The notes beneath the pieces are model-generated. The model was not told the origin of the DNA. It made no database searches and saw only the letters and a list, made by a program, of their open reading frames with translations. A DNA stretch of 64,000 bases, taken from NCBI RefSeq assembly GCF_000189395.1, contig NZ_AEPB01000064.1:1-64000 (forward strand). The letters are read 5' to 3'. Shown piece by piece: positions 10,644 to 19,868 of this stretch (the stretch's first letter is position 1; each line of letters opens with the position of its first letter). The position numbers were made by a program, and so were the translations under genes. Source of the DNA: Planococcus donghaensis MPA1U2. GTDB taxonomy: Bacteria > Bacillota > Bacilli > Bacillales_A > Planococcaceae.

Positions 10644-10850
10644 AGAAGAAAAAGCGGAAGGCGGCGAAGTGCGAAGATATGCTCCTGCATCGCTTCGCTA
10701 GCTTCGTCGCAAAGCCATTGGCCGAATTGCATTCGTTCAATGACTTTCCTAGGGGATTAGGACGAGCTGAAGACCCTGGACTGAGCGGAGCGAGGGAAGC
10801 GGCTGAAGCCGGCCCCCCTGGAAAGCGTCCGCCTGGAGCGATTTCTTCAT
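10644..10850. repeat. GC-rich interspersed repeat between tdk and prfA
   Basis: A block of about 200 bases, clearly richer in GC than its surroundings, ends in short inverted repeats (GAAGAAA at 10645-10651, its complement at 10842-10848). It contains imperfect arms such as GCGAAG...CTTCGC and GGCTGAAGCC. The segment GGAAAGCGTCCGCCTGGAGCG resembles intergenic repeats I remember from many Bacillaceae and Planococcaceae genomes. No open frame or transposase is present, so it is best seen as a non-autonomous, MITE-like element. It fills most of the tdk-prfA gap. Confidence 0.65.
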
Positions 10851-10890
10851 TAGAATAAATAACCAAAAATTAGAACTTGAGGTGACACCT

Positions 10891-11970
10891 ATGTTTGATC
10901 GATTACAATCAGTAGAAGATCGGTATGACCGTTTAAATGAATTGCTAAGTGATCCAGATATCGTTAGTGATACCAACAAGCTACGTGACTATTCAAAAGA
11001 ACAGTCAGACTTACAAGAAACGGTTGAAACGTACCGTGAATACAAAGATTTAACAACTCAATTGACTGAAGCGAAAGCGATGTTTGACGAGAAAATGGAT
11101 GCTGACATGCGTGAAATGGTCAAAGAAGAAGTTAATGAACTAGAACAACAGGTTTCTGTTGTAGAAGAACGCCTTCACAAATTATTGATTCCGAAAGATC
11201 CAAACGATGACAAAAACGTTATCATGGAAATTCGTGGAGCAGCGGGTGGTGACGAAGCGGCTTTGTTCGCTGGAGACTTATACCGCATGTATACGCGTTT
11301 TGCTGAATCCAATGGATGGAAAATCCAAGTGATGGATTCGAACCCAACTGGTCTTGGCGGATTTAAAGAAATTGTCTTTATGATTACCGGTAAAGGTGCC
11401 TATTCAAAAATGAAATATGAAAACGGCGCACACCGTGTACAACGAGTTCCTGAAACAGAATCAGGTGGGCGTATTCATACGTCAACTGCTACAGTGGCTT
11501 GTTTACCAGAAGTCGAAGAAGTAGAAGTAGATATTCATGAAAATGATATTCGTACCGATACGTATGCATCTTCCGGAGCTGGTGGACAATCCGTAAACAC
11601 GACCATGTCTGCTGTTCGTTTAACGCATCTTCCAACGAATACGGTAGTAACGTGTCAAGATGAGAAATCGCAAATTAAAAACAAAGCGAGTGCAATGAAA
11701 GTATTGCGTGCGCGTGTTTATGAAAAATTCCAGCAAGAAGCTCAAGCTGAATACGATGCAGTTCGTAAATCAGCTGTTGGGACAGGAGACCGTTCTGAAC
11801 GAATCCGCACATACAATTTCCCTCAAAACCGTGTAACTGACCACCGAATCGGTTTGACGATTCAAAAGTTGGATCAGATCTTGCAAGGGAAAATGGATGA
11901 AATTGTCGATGCATTAATCGTGGAAGAGCAATCTGCTCGTATGGAAAGTCTCAATAATGACCAAGCTTAA
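10891..11970 (+). CDS. prfA: Peptide chain release factor 1
   Basis: Recognises UAA and UAG in the ribosomal A site and triggers peptide release. It is 359 residues from ATG 10891, which follows GAGGTGA. The in-frame GTG at 10882 is inside that site. The stop-codon reading tripeptide is PET at 187-189. The GGQ motif, at 231-233 within [16 protein letters not shown], is the target of the methyltransferase encoded next. The last 14 bases overlap prmC. Confidence 0.97.
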   Translation: MFDRLQSVEDRYDRLNELLSDPDIVSDTNKLRDYSKEQSDLQETVETYREYKDLTTQLTEAKAMFDEKMDADMREMVKEEVNELEQQVSVVEERLHKLLIPKDPNDDKNVIMEIRGAAGGDEAALFAGDLYRMYTRFAESNGWKIQVMDSNPTGLGGFKEIVFMITGKGAYSKMKYENGAHRVQRVPETESGGRIHTSTATVACLPEVEEVEVDIHENDIRTDTYASSGAGGQSVNTTMSAVRLTHLPTNTVVTCQDEKSQIKNKASAMKVLRARVYEKFQQEAQAEYDAVRKSAVGTGDRSERIRTYNFPQNRVTDHRIGLTIQKLDQILQGKMDEIVDALIVEEQSARMESLNNDQA

Positions 11971-12814
11971 GTACGTTTATGAGGCCCTGAAGAGGGCTTC
12001 TTCTTTTTTACAGGAACACGGCCGTGAAGAAGGAGCTGCACGAATTTTACTTCAGCACGAACTGGGTCTCTCATATTCCGGGTTAATCGCCTCTATGCGA
12101 GATGAAATAAGTGACGCGCAATTGGAGAACTTCTGGGCAACTATTGAACAACATGCAAAAGGAATTCCTGTTCAGCATTTGACTGGGACTGAAGAATTTT
12201 ACGGCAGGAAATTTCGCGTAAATGCAGATGTGTTAATTCCGAGACCAGAAACAGAAGAGTTAATAGAAGAAACGCTGCAATTAATCGAGCGTCATTTAGT
12301 AAAAAAAGAGTTAGCGCTTGCAGACATTGGCACTGGGAGTGGCATTATTGCGATTACGATGAAATGCGAATTGCCGCACGCAAATGTTACTGCAACCGAT
12401 ATCTCACAGTCAGCGCTAGAAACAGCAGCGCAAAATGCAGAAACGTTAAATGCGGAAATTGACTTTCGGTTAGGAGACTTAACAAAACCAATCGAAAATG
12501 AAAAGTGGGATGTTATTTTATCCAATCCACCGTATATTGCTTATTCTGAGGCACCAGACTTATCGGATAGTGTGCGCGATTTTGAACCACATCATGCATT
12601 GTTTGCAGATAACGAAGGTTTAGCGCTATATGAAAAAATGGCAGAGCAATTTCCAAAAATGCTAAATAAACCTGGGATAATTGGCTTTGAAATAGGTTAT
12701 CAACAAGGAAAAGCCGTTGAAAAAATGTTAAAAGATGCTTTTCCTGATGCTTTCGTCTATTGTAAAAAAGATATCAACAAAAACGACCGAATGGTTTTTG
12801 CTGTAATTGAGTAA
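11957..12814 (+). CDS. prmC: Release factor glutamine methyltransferase
   Basis: Methylates the GGQ glutamine of release factors using S-adenosylmethionine. The 285 residues carry the SAM-binding GTGSG at 125-129 and the substrate-amide motif NPPY at 190-193. The start codon lies inside the end of prfA, so the two are translationally coupled and their products act on each other. In B. subtilis ywkF and spoIIR lie between this gene and the Sua5 gene; neither is here. Confidence 0.95.
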   Translation: MTKLKYVYEALKRASSFLQEHGREEGAARILLQHELGLSYSGLIASMRDEISDAQLENFWATIEQHAKGIPVQHLTGTEEFYGRKFRVNADVLIPRPETEELIEETLQLIERHLVKKELALADIGTGSGIIAITMKCELPHANVTATDISQSALETAAQNAETLNAEIDFRLGDLTKPIENEKWDVILSNPPYIAYSEAPDLSDSVRDFEPHHALFADNEGLALYEKMAEQFPKMLNKPGIIGFEIGYQQGKAVEKMLKDAFPDAFVYCKKDINKNDRMVFAVIE

Positions 12815-12815
12815 C

Positions 12816-12944
12816 TTATACACAGATTACGCACAAGACGCATGTTTTTATCCACGGATTGTGGGTAAAAATTGAAAAACCCTTAAAAATAGGAGTTGTT
12901 CGTGTGAAAACGGAAATGATTGTTGTGGATAAAAATGTGGATGA
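12816..12944. promoter_or_regulatory. DnaA-box cluster at the Sua5/YwlC locus
   Basis: Against the consensus TTATCCACA, I find TTATACACA at 12816-12824, TTACGCACA at 12827-12835 (two mismatches), TTATCCACG at 12848-12856, and on the other strand TGTGGGTAA at 12860-12868, TGTGGATAA at 12924-12932 (exact) and TGTGGATGA at 12936-12944. The first four lie in the prmC-ywlC gap, the last two at the start of the coding region. DnaA binding near ywlC is known in B. subtilis, as I recall. Confidence 0.7.
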
Positions 12945-13896
12945 AGAAAATAGTTATGCACAAGCTGTGGAAAACTTGAAATCAGGTGAAGTTGTCGCTT
13001 TTCCTACAGAAACAGTTTACGGATTAGGAGCAGACGCGACAAATTTTGAAGCAGTTAGCAAAATATTCGAAGCAAAAGGACGCCCGGCAGATAATCCTTT
13101 AATTGTCCACGTGGATAAGAAAGAATCTGCATTAAATTATGTGCAAGAAGTTTCTGCAAAAGCGTTGCAATGTATGGATGCTTTTTGGCCAGGGGCGTTA
13201 ACACTGATCATGCAAGCAAAGCCAGAAACGTTTGCGAATAATGTAACGGCAAACCTTCAAACAGTAGGAATTCGTGTGCCAAACCACCCTGTAGCGTTAA
13301 AGCTATTACAAGAAGTGAAATTACCTTTAGCAGCACCAAGTGCAAATACGAGTGGAAAACCAAGTCCAACGTTGGCCAGTCATGTTCGTCACGACATGGA
13401 TGGTAGAATTCCGTTAATTTTAGATGGTGGCGCTACAGAAATTGGCATAGAGTCAACTGTATTAGATACCACTTGTGAACCACCAGTTATTTTGCGTCCT
13501 GGAAAAATAACAAAAGAGCAGATTGAACAGGTAATTGGCACAGTTCGTACATCGTCTGGAAACAAAGACAATGTGCCGAAATCACCAGGGATGAAATATA
13601 TGCATTATGCACCTACTGCACCTTTATATTTGATTGAAGATGAAAAAAGCTTGATTGAAAAAGCGATACAATATGTGCAAGAAAAAGGAAAGCGTGTAGC
13701 TGTTATTAGTGAAACGGATTATCCACTTGCAGATTTCAATTTTCCATTATCAATGGAAAGTTTATATGCTAGTTTGCGAGAATGTGATTTAACTGATGCA
13801 GATTTAATATTAGCGCCAGTAAAATCAAGTGACCAAGATCAGGACGCATTGATGAACAGACTTGAAAAAGCAGCAGACCATAAATGGTTTAGTTGA
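12904..13896 (+). CDS. ywlC: L-threonylcarbamoyladenylate synthase (Sua5/YwlC)
   Basis: Makes threonylcarbamoyl-AMP from threonine, bicarbonate and ATP for the t6A37 modification of ANN-decoding tRNAs. It is the two-domain Sua5 form: an N-terminal YrdC/TsaC fold (about 18-205) with FPTETVYGLGADA and KGRPADNPLIVHV, and a C-terminal Sua5 domain to residue 330. The start is GTG 12904, 8 bases after AGGAG. The track frame upstream of it has no ribosome site. The first codons contain two DnaA-box matches. Next is ywlE; the manganese exporter gene mntP, between them in B. subtilis, is missing. Confidence 0.92.
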   Translation: MKTEMIVVDKNVDEENSYAQAVENLKSGEVVAFPTETVYGLGADATNFEAVSKIFEAKGRPADNPLIVHVDKKESALNYVQEVSAKALQCMDAFWPGALTLIMQAKPETFANNVTANLQTVGIRVPNHPVALKLLQEVKLPLAAPSANTSGKPSPTLASHVRHDMDGRIPLILDGGATEIGIESTVLDTTCEPPVILRPGKITKEQIEQVIGTVRTSSGNKDNVPKSPGMKYMHYAPTAPLYLIEDEKSLIEKAIQYVQEKGKRVAVISETDYPLADFNFPLSMESLYASLRECDLTDADLILAPVKSSDQDQDALMNRLEKAADHKWFS

Positions 13897-13917
13897 TCGG
13901 GTGAAAGGAGATAGATG

Positions 13918-14346
13918 ATGAAGATTCTTTTTGTTTGTACGGGTAATACATGTCGCAGTCCTATGGCTGAAGCAATTGTGACAGCTAAAAATTTGAAAGA
14001 AATAGAAGCTCGTTCTGCGGGAATATTTGCAGGGGAAGCCCCTCTTTCTGAAAATGCACAGCTAGTATTGAACCAACAACAAATTTCTTTTAGTCATACT
14101 TCAAAACCATTAGATAGAGAAGACTTGGAATGGGCAGAACTGGTTTTAACGATGACCAATTCGCATAAAACAGCGATATTGCAAGCTTACCCTGAAACAG
14201 CAACAAAGCTTTTTACATTAAAAGAATTTGCAGCTGATTCAACAGCAGATGTTAGCGATCCTTACGGTGGACCACTCGCGCTTTATGAAAAAACATTCCA
14301 AGAGTTAAAATTATTAATCGACAAATTAATTGTGAAGTTGACTTGA
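13918..14346 (+). CDS. ywlE: Protein-arginine phosphatase
   Basis: Low-molecular-weight tyrosine-phosphatase fold, 142 residues. In B. subtilis and staphylococci this family removes phosphate from arginines placed by McsB, counteracting ClpCP targeting and CtsR inactivation. The P-loop CTGNTCRS begins at C7, and T11 is the residue known to favour phospho-arginine over phospho-tyrosine. The general acid is the Asp of SDPYGG. I prefer ATG 13918 (7 bases from AAAGGAG) to ATG 13915. Confidence 0.9.
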   Translation: MKILFVCTGNTCRSPMAEAIVTAKNLKEIEARSAGIFAGEAPLSENAQLVLNQQQISFSHTSKPLDREDLEWAELVLTMTNSHKTAILQAYPETATKLFTLKEFAADSTADVSDPYGGPLALYEKTFQELKLLIDKLIVKLT

Positions 14347-14349
14347 ATG

Positions 14350-14387
14350 AAAAGGCAGACAATCCGAGAGGCTAGTCTGTCTTTTTT
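14350..14387 (+). terminator. ywlE terminator
   Basis: AAAAGGCAGAC (14350-14360) pairs with GTCTGTCTTTT (14375-14385, with wobble) and runs into the T tract. Farther on, in the rpiB leader, TTAAAGCGT (14410-14418) and its exact complement ACGCTTTAA (14447-14455) form an inverted repeat with a 28-base gap. Confidence 0.75.
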
Positions 14388-14494
14388 GCGTGAAAATGGT
14401 AGAATTGATTTAAAGCGTAAAAGGTTTTGGACATAATTCGACAATGACGCTTTAACGGATCTATAAATTTGATTTCAAGAAAAGAGGGTTTATT

Positions 14495-14932
14495 ATGAAA
14501 GTGGCAATCTCATCAGATCACGGCGGCAATAACTTGCGTAAGGAAATCGTTAACTTAATGAACGAAATCGGAATTGAATATCAGGATTTTGGTCCACATA
14601 CAGACGATTCGGTAGATTATCCGGATTATGCAAAACCGGTTGCAGATCGCGTAGCAAGCGGAGAATTTGATCGCGGGATTTTGATTTGTGGGACAGGCAT
14701 TGGCATGTCCATCTCTGCGAATAAAGTAAAAGGCATCCGTTGTGCTCTTGTTCATGATGTTTTCAGTGCAAAAGCAACAAGAGGGCATAATGATTCAAAT
14801 ATTTTAGCAATGGGCGAGCGCGTTATTGGCCCAGGACTTGCACGTGAAATTGCTCAAACTTGGTTGACTGAAGAATTCGAAGGCGGCAGACACGAAAAAC
14901 GCATCCAAAAAATCACGGACCTCGAAAAATAA
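14495..14932 (+). CDS. rpiB: Ribose 5-phosphate isomerase B
   Basis: Interconverts ribose 5-phosphate and ribulose 5-phosphate. 145 residues of the RpiB/LacAB fold: SSDHGG at the N-terminus, C65 (active-site base position) in ILICGTGIGMSISANK, and a phosphate-binding RGHNDSN segment. ATG 14495 follows AGAGGG. The product sits upstream of the PLP and pyrimidine salvage genes and could feed PRPP synthesis. Confidence 0.94.
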   Translation: MKVAISSDHGGNNLRKEIVNLMNEIGIEYQDFGPHTDDSVDYPDYAKPVADRVASGEFDRGILICGTGIGMSISANKVKGIRCALVHDVFSAKATRGHNDSNILAMGERVIGPGLAREIAQTWLTEEFEGGRHEKRIQKITDLEK

Positions 14933-14944
14933 GGAGGAGTCGAC

Positions 14945-15529
14945 ATGCAAACTTTATGGCAATTGCAACTTGAAGAGGTTTTAAGTGAATTAGAGCAGCA
15001 GATCGAGTTCAGGAAAGGCCAAGTGTTTGTAGTCGGCTGCTCAACATCAGAAGTAGCAGGAAAACGCATCGGAACAGGCGGAGGGCTTGATATTGCCGAA
15101 AGCTTGTTTGAACCTTTAGAAAAATTCGCAGCTCGTCACCATATTTTTTTAGCATTCCAAGGTTGTGAGCATATTAATCGTGCTTTAACAGTAGAACGTC
15201 GGGCAGCTGAAAAATATGGTTGGGAGCCTGTCACCGTTGTACCAGCTCCAAAAGCGGGCGGTTCGTTGAGTGCATATGCATTCAGCAATATGGTCGATCC
15301 GGTAGTGGTAGAAGAAGTTCAGGCACATGCGGGAATTGATATTGGACAAACAATGATCGGAATGCATTTAAAAAGAGTTGCCGTTCCCTTGCGTACTTCT
15401 GTTAAACTAGTAGGTGAAGCGATCGTGGCATCTGCAACGACACGACCAAAATTAATTGGTGGTGAACGTGCGCGCTATAATCGTGAGCTTGTTCAATCAC
15501 GGGAGGGATATACGGATGGAATTGATTAA
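14945..15529 (+). CDS. ywlG: TIGR01440 / DUF436 family protein (YwlG)
   Basis: A 194-residue conserved protein of unknown biochemical role, found beside rpiB and glyA across Bacillales. Recognisable stretches are [15 protein letters not shown] near residues 29-43 and [17 protein letters not shown] in the middle. It has no signal peptide or membrane segment. ATG 14945 follows AAGGAGGAG, 12 bases after the rpiB stop. The 3' end overlaps glyA by 14 bases, so the two are coupled. Confidence 0.88.
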   Translation: MQTLWQLQLEEVLSELEQQIEFRKGQVFVVGCSTSEVAGKRIGTGGGLDIAESLFEPLEKFAARHHIFLAFQGCEHINRALTVERRAAEKYGWEPVTVVPAPKAGGSLSAYAFSNMVDPVVVEEVQAHAGIDIGQTMIGMHLKRVAVPLRTSVKLVGEAIVASATTRPKLIGGERARYNRELVQSREGYTDGID

Positions 15530-16751
15530 GACGCAAGACCCAGCAGTATATGAAGCGATGAATGCAGAGAAAGAAAGACAGGAAGCGAATATCGAATTAA
15601 TCGCTTCGGAAAACTTTGTTTCACAAGCGGTAATGGATGCACAAGGATCGGTGTTAACGAACAAATATGCAGAAGGCTATCCGGGCAAACGCTATTACGG
15701 TGGCTGTGAACATGTAGACGTTGTTGAAAACATCGCTCGCGACCGTCTGAAAGAAATTTTTGGTGCGGAACACGCGAACGTTCAACCTCATTCTGGATCT
15801 CAAGCCAACATGGCAGTTTATACAGCAGTTCTAGAAAAAGGCGATACGATTCTTGGGATGAACTTGAACCATGGCGGACATTTAACACATGGGAGTAAAG
15901 TGAATTTCAGTGGTATGCAATATAATTTCGTTGAGTACGGTGTGACAAAAGAAGAGCAATTGGTAGATTACGAGGCAGTTCGTCAAGCAGCATTAGAACA
16001 TAAGCCAAAAATGATTGTTGCCGGAGCGAGCGCTTATTCTCGTCAATTGGATTTTGCGAAATTCCGTGAAATTGCTGATGAAATCGGAGCATACTTGATG
16101 GTTGATATGGCCCATATTGCTGGTTTAGTTGCTACTGGTGCTCATCCTAACCCAGTTCCACATGCTCATTTTGTAACATCGACTACGCATAAGACACTCC
16201 GTGGTCCACGTGGTGGATTAATTCTCTGCAAAGAGGAATTTGCGAAAAAAATCGATAAAACAATTTTCCCTGGAATTCAAGGTGGCCCGCTTATGCACGT
16301 AATTGCAGCAAAAGCTGTTGCATTTGGTGAAGCGCAAAAACCGGAATTCAAAACCTATATTGAACAAGTCGTGAAAAATGCTGATGCATTGGCAAATGCG
16401 CTAATTGCAGAAGGTGTAAATATCGTATCTGGCGGCACAGACAATCATTTGCTGTTGCTTGACCTTCGCTCGTTAAACTTAACGGGGAAAGTTGCAGAAC
16501 ATGTTCTTGATGAAGTGGGTATTACAACAAACAAAAATACCATTCCTTTCGACCCGGAAAGTCCATTTGTTACTTCGGGTATCCGTCTAGGAACTGCTGC
16601 CGTTACATCTCGTGGATTTAAAGAAGAAGACATGAAAGAAATTGCTGCAGTTATGGCGATGCTTCTGAAAAATCCAGAGGACGAAAATAGCAAAAAAGAA
16701 GCTGCAGAACGTGTTGCAAAGTTAACTGCTGCGCACCCGTTATATAAATAA
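15516..16751 (+). CDS. glyA: Serine hydroxymethyltransferase
   Basis: PLP enzyme interconverting serine and glycine with transfer of a one-carbon unit to tetrahydrofolate. It is 411 residues from ATG 15516, preceded by GGGAGGG. The PLP lysine is K226 in [14 protein letters not shown], with [13 protein letters not shown] and [11 protein letters not shown] upstream. The open frame begins farther upstream, within ywlG, but that part has no start signal. Confidence 0.97.
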   Translation: MELIKTQDPAVYEAMNAEKERQEANIELIASENFVSQAVMDAQGSVLTNKYAEGYPGKRYYGGCEHVDVVENIARDRLKEIFGAEHANVQPHSGSQANMAVYTAVLEKGDTILGMNLNHGGHLTHGSKVNFSGMQYNFVEYGVTKEEQLVDYEAVRQAALEHKPKMIVAGASAYSRQLDFAKFREIADEIGAYLMVDMAHIAGLVATGAHPNPVPHAHFVTSTTHKTLRGPRGGLILCKEEFAKKIDKTIFPGIQGGPLMHVIAAKAVAFGEAQKPEFKTYIEQVVKNADALANALIAEGVNIVSGGTDNHLLLLDLRSLNLTGKVAEHVLDEVGITTNKNTIPFDPESPFVTSGIRLGTAAVTSRGFKEEDMKEIAAVMAMLLKNPEDENSKKEAAERVAKLTAAHPLYK

Positions 16752-16757
16752 GTTCAC

Positions 16758-16794
16758 ACAGCTGCCAATTATATATGTTGGCAGCTGTATTTTT
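16758..16794 (+). terminator. glyA terminator
   Basis: An 11-bp perfect stem, ACAGCTGCCAA/TTGGCAGCTGT (16758-16768/16778-16788), with a 9-base AT loop is followed by ATTTTT. It overlaps a TATACTATAAT stretch (about 16795-16805) that may be the -10 of the next gene. Confidence 0.9.
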
Positions 16795-16882
16795 ATACTA
16801 TAATAGAACTATCCTTAAGCAATCGAAGGCAAATCTAATATTTAAAACAAACTATACATATTCTTTAAAGGGGGCGCGTCGT

Positions 16883-19060
16883 ATGCACACGCATGAACTA
16901 ATAAATGATAATAAAGTAATCATGGAGTGGCTACGCCGTCTCGGTGTTAAATTCCATACATCGTTCTTAGTCATCAACTCCGAAGTAGAAGATCAGCCTA
17001 TCGTTTATGCAAATGATGCCTTCTTTAAAATGATTGGCTACAGTGAAGAAGAGACGTTAGGACGTAATGGCCGATTTTTACATGGAGAAAAAACATCGCA
17101 AAAAGCGAGTGAAAACATACACGCTTGCATCGCTTCTGGGGAAACAGGAATCTTTGAAATCGTTAATTACCGAAAAAACGGCACTCCTTTTTGGAATGAA
17201 CTATCTATTCAACCACTAACGTTTCCTGAAAAAAACCTTAAGTTCACGTTGTTGCTTCAACGCGATATTACCGAAAGAAAGCGTACAGAGGCGATGATTA
17301 AGCTTCAAAAACAAACCTATAAAAAAATCGAAAGTGGTCATAAACTTAGTTCGATTCTGCAAAATATTTGCCATACATGTGAATCGTTTTTTATTGATGG
17401 TGCGAAATGCACGGTTTTGTTGATTGATAATGAGGAACGAATATACACAATTGGCGCTACGCAGTCGATGCCCAAAAGCTTTGAAGAAGCGATTATTGGC
17501 TTGAAAGTAGAGGAAGATATAGGGACTTGTGGAGCAGCATTTTACCGAGGGCAGCCAGTAATAGTTGAAGATATGACTACAAATTACTTGTGGAGAAATC
17601 ATCAACATTTAGTGGAGAAATACGGTTTAGTTTCAAGTTGGTCGATTCCAATCTTGAATATGGAAGATGCAACTATCGGTACATTTGGAATCTATTTTCC
17701 AGCACCAGTAACGCCAGATGAAAAAGATTTAAAATTCATGGAAAGTGTTGCTTCGATTGTATCTTTAGCCATTAAGTACTCACGTCAACACGAAGAAATT
17801 TTGAGGTTGGCCTATAGTGATGGGGATACAAATTTACCTAACCGAAATTATTTTAGAAACGAAATTGATAAATTGTTGAAAAAAAGCAAAGAAGGCTTTG
17901 TTGCTTTTATTTCAACAGATGAATATACAAAAGTGGTAGATCAGTATGGTCATCGTGCTGGGGACGCGCTCATGGGTGAAATCGGAAAACGCTTAATGCT
18001 GCATCAAAATTCTTCGGAAAATTTGATCGCTCGTTTTTCGGATTCAACGTTATCGCTGTATAGCATTACACCATTTGTCAAAATTCCAGAATACCTCGAA
18101 CAGCTTATGCGTGGGTTTGCTGATCCTATCAAAGTAGGCGATATCGAATTATTTTTAACTTTGAAAATAGGCGTTGCGATCGTCATGCCGCACCAAAAAG
18201 ATTCAGAAGAGTTAATCCGATGCTCAGACAGTGCGCTATCACAGGCGAAATTGCGCACAGGCGAAGCGATTTGCTATTTTGAAAGTGAGCTGGATGAATT
18301 TTTAATGCGAGATTTACGGGTTGCCAACGAATTAACGGCAGCGCTAAACCGCAATGAAATTGGTGTTCATCTGCAGCCGAAAGTCGATTTGGAAACGGGT
18401 GAAGTTTTAAGTTTTGAAGCTTTGGCACGTTGGACATCGCCAGACTTAGGCGTTATTCCTCCTGATATCTTTATTCCTGCGGCTGAGAAAAATGGCAAAA
18501 TTAGATTGTTAGAAAAAAGTATTTTAAAGCAAGTACTAGAATGGATGAAAAAAAGAGTAGATCAAGGTTTAAAAATGAGACAAGTAGCGATTAACATATC
18601 TGCTGATCATTTTTTTCATCATTCTTTTGTACCGAACTTACTTGATATGACAACTGCTTACGGAATTGAACCAAAGTGGATTCGGTTAGAAATTACTGAA
18701 CGTATTGGTTTTGTTGATATTGAAACTGCCAATAAAGTATTCAAGCACTTGAGATATTGTGGCTTTACAACGTCAATTGATGATTTTGGAACAGGCTACT
18801 CATCTCTTAGCTATCTCCAAAAGCTACCGATCGAAGAATTGAAGATTGATCGCTCGTTTATCTCGAATATGGATGAGCCAGGAACTTTGGCGATCATCCA
18901 AACGATTATCCAACTTGCGAGTAATTTGAATATGCATGCAGTAGCAGAAGGCGTAGAGACAGATAAAGAACGGAAGATTTTGTTGCGTCTTGGTTGTAAA
19001 GAAGGACAAGGTTATTTCTTCTACAAACCGATGCCACTTAACGAAGCGTTTCTATTATAA
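16883..19060 (+). CDS. LOV-like PAS-GAF-GGDEF(degenerate)-EAL protein
   Basis: A 725-residue cytosolic c-di-GMP protein. Residues 20-135 are a PAS domain closely resembling LOV photoreceptors (GRNGRFLHG, NYRKNGTPFWNEL, Q126), but the flavin-reactive cysteine position is G63. A GAF domain spans about 150-300. The GGDEF domain (about 308-465) has SDSTL at 386-390 in place of the signature, so cyclase activity is unlikely. The EAL domain (about 480-720) keeps E512, N571, E603, D633-D634, K654 and E689, so phosphodiesterase activity is expected. ATG 16883 follows AAAGGGGG. It is inserted between glyA and upp, adjacent in B. subtilis. Confidence 0.88.
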   Translation: MHTHELINDNKVIMEWLRRLGVKFHTSFLVINSEVEDQPIVYANDAFFKMIGYSEEETLGRNGRFLHGEKTSQKASENIHACIASGETGIFEIVNYRKNGTPFWNELSIQPLTFPEKNLKFTLLLQRDITERKRTEAMIKLQKQTYKKIESGHKLSSILQNICHTCESFFIDGAKCTVLLIDNEERIYTIGATQSMPKSFEEAIIGLKVEEDIGTCGAAFYRGQPVIVEDMTTNYLWRNHQHLVEKYGLVSSWSIPILNMEDATIGTFGIYFPAPVTPDEKDLKFMESVASIVSLAIKYSRQHEEILRLAYSDGDTNLPNRNYFRNEIDKLLKKSKEGFVAFISTDEYTKVVDQYGHRAGDALMGEIGKRLMLHQNSSENLIARFSDSTLSLYSITPFVKIPEYLEQLMRGFADPIKVGDIELFLTLKIGVAIVMPHQKDSEELIRCSDSALSQAKLRTGEAICYFESELDEFLMRDLRVANELTAALNRNEIGVHLQPKVDLETGEVLSFEALARWTSPDLGVIPPDIFIPAAEKNGKIRLLEKSILKQVLEWMKKRVDQGLKMRQVAINISADHFFHHSFVPNLLDMTTAYGIEPKWIRLEITERIGFVDIETANKVFKHLRYCGFTTSIDDFGTGYSSLSYLQKLPIEELKIDRSFISNMDEPGTLAIIQTIIQLASNLNMHAVAEGVETDKERKILLRLGCKEGQGYFFYKPMPLNEAFLL

Positions 19061-19071
19061 AAAGAATTGTG

Positions 19072-19103
19072 AAAACCAGAGAATAAATCTCTGGTTTTTT
19101 TTT
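19072..19103 (+). terminator. Terminator of the EAL-protein gene
   Basis: AAAACCAGAGA/TCTCTGGTTTT (19072-19082/19088-19098) with loop ATAAA runs into a long T run. Confidence 0.9.
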
Positions 19104-19219
19104 GCGAAAAATTTTATAGGCGAAAATAACTGAATAATCCCAAAGCGGAAACTGACAACTTGAACGAAAGATTTTCTGTTATACTATTTAAGATAATGTT
19201 TGAAAAGGAGAGATAGGCC

Positions 19220-19849
19220 GTGGGAAAAGTATATGTTTTTGATCATCCGTTGATCCAGCATAAAGTGACTTACATCCGTGATAAGTCGACAGGTACTAAA
19301 GAATTTCGTGAATTGGTGGATGAAATTGCTACATTGATGGCATTTGAAATCACACGCGACTTGCCGTTACAAGAAATCGATGTGGAAACACCGGTACAAA
19401 TGGCTAAGTCAAATGTTCTTGCAGGAAAAAAATTAGGCGTCGTTCCTATTTTACGTGCGGGAATTGGTATGGTAGATGGTATTTTGAAATTGATTCCAGC
19501 TGCTAAAGTTGGCCATATCGGCTTATACCGTGATCCAGTTACGTTGCAACCCGTCGAATATTATTTGAAGTTGCCTTCTGATGTGCAAGAACGTGAATTT
19601 ATCGTTGTGGATCCAATGCTTGCTACAGGTGGATCAGCGATTGAAGCAGTTAACTCGATGAAAAAACGAGGCGCTGTAAAAATTCGCTTTATGTGCATTA
19701 TTGCAGCTCCTGAAGGTGTGGAAGCTTTACAAGAAGCGCATCCGGATGTAGACATCTTCATCGCGGCTTTAGATGAAAAGTTAAATGAAAAAGGATATAT
19801 TGTTCCAGGTCTTGGAGATGCTGGCGACCGTTTATTCGGAACAAAGTAA
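19220..19849 (+). CDS. upp: Uracil phosphoribosyltransferase
   Basis: Salvages uracil to UMP with PRPP. It has 209 residues. The PRPP-binding signature is [14 protein letters not shown], and the C-terminal [17 protein letters not shown] closes the uracil site. The start is GTG 19220, after AAGGAGAGA. A run TATACT at 19180-19185 may be the -10, with no good -35. It lies immediately ahead of mnaA. Confidence 0.96.
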   Translation: MGKVYVFDHPLIQHKVTYIRDKSTGTKEFRELVDEIATLMAFEITRDLPLQEIDVETPVQMAKSNVLAGKKLGVVPILRAGIGMVDGILKLIPAAKVGHIGLYRDPVTLQPVEYYLKLPSDVQEREFIVVDPMLATGGSAIEAVNSMKKRGAVKIRFMCIIAAPEGVEALQEAHPDVDIFIAALDEKLNEKGYIVPGLGDAGDRLFGTK

Positions 19850-19868
19850 GAGAGCGAGGTAAATCAGT

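Noticed and set aside
16883-19060. Calling the EAL protein a classical blue-light photoreceptor or an active diguanylate cyclase
   Set aside because: The photoactive cysteine is replaced by Gly63 and the GGDEF signature is SDSTL.
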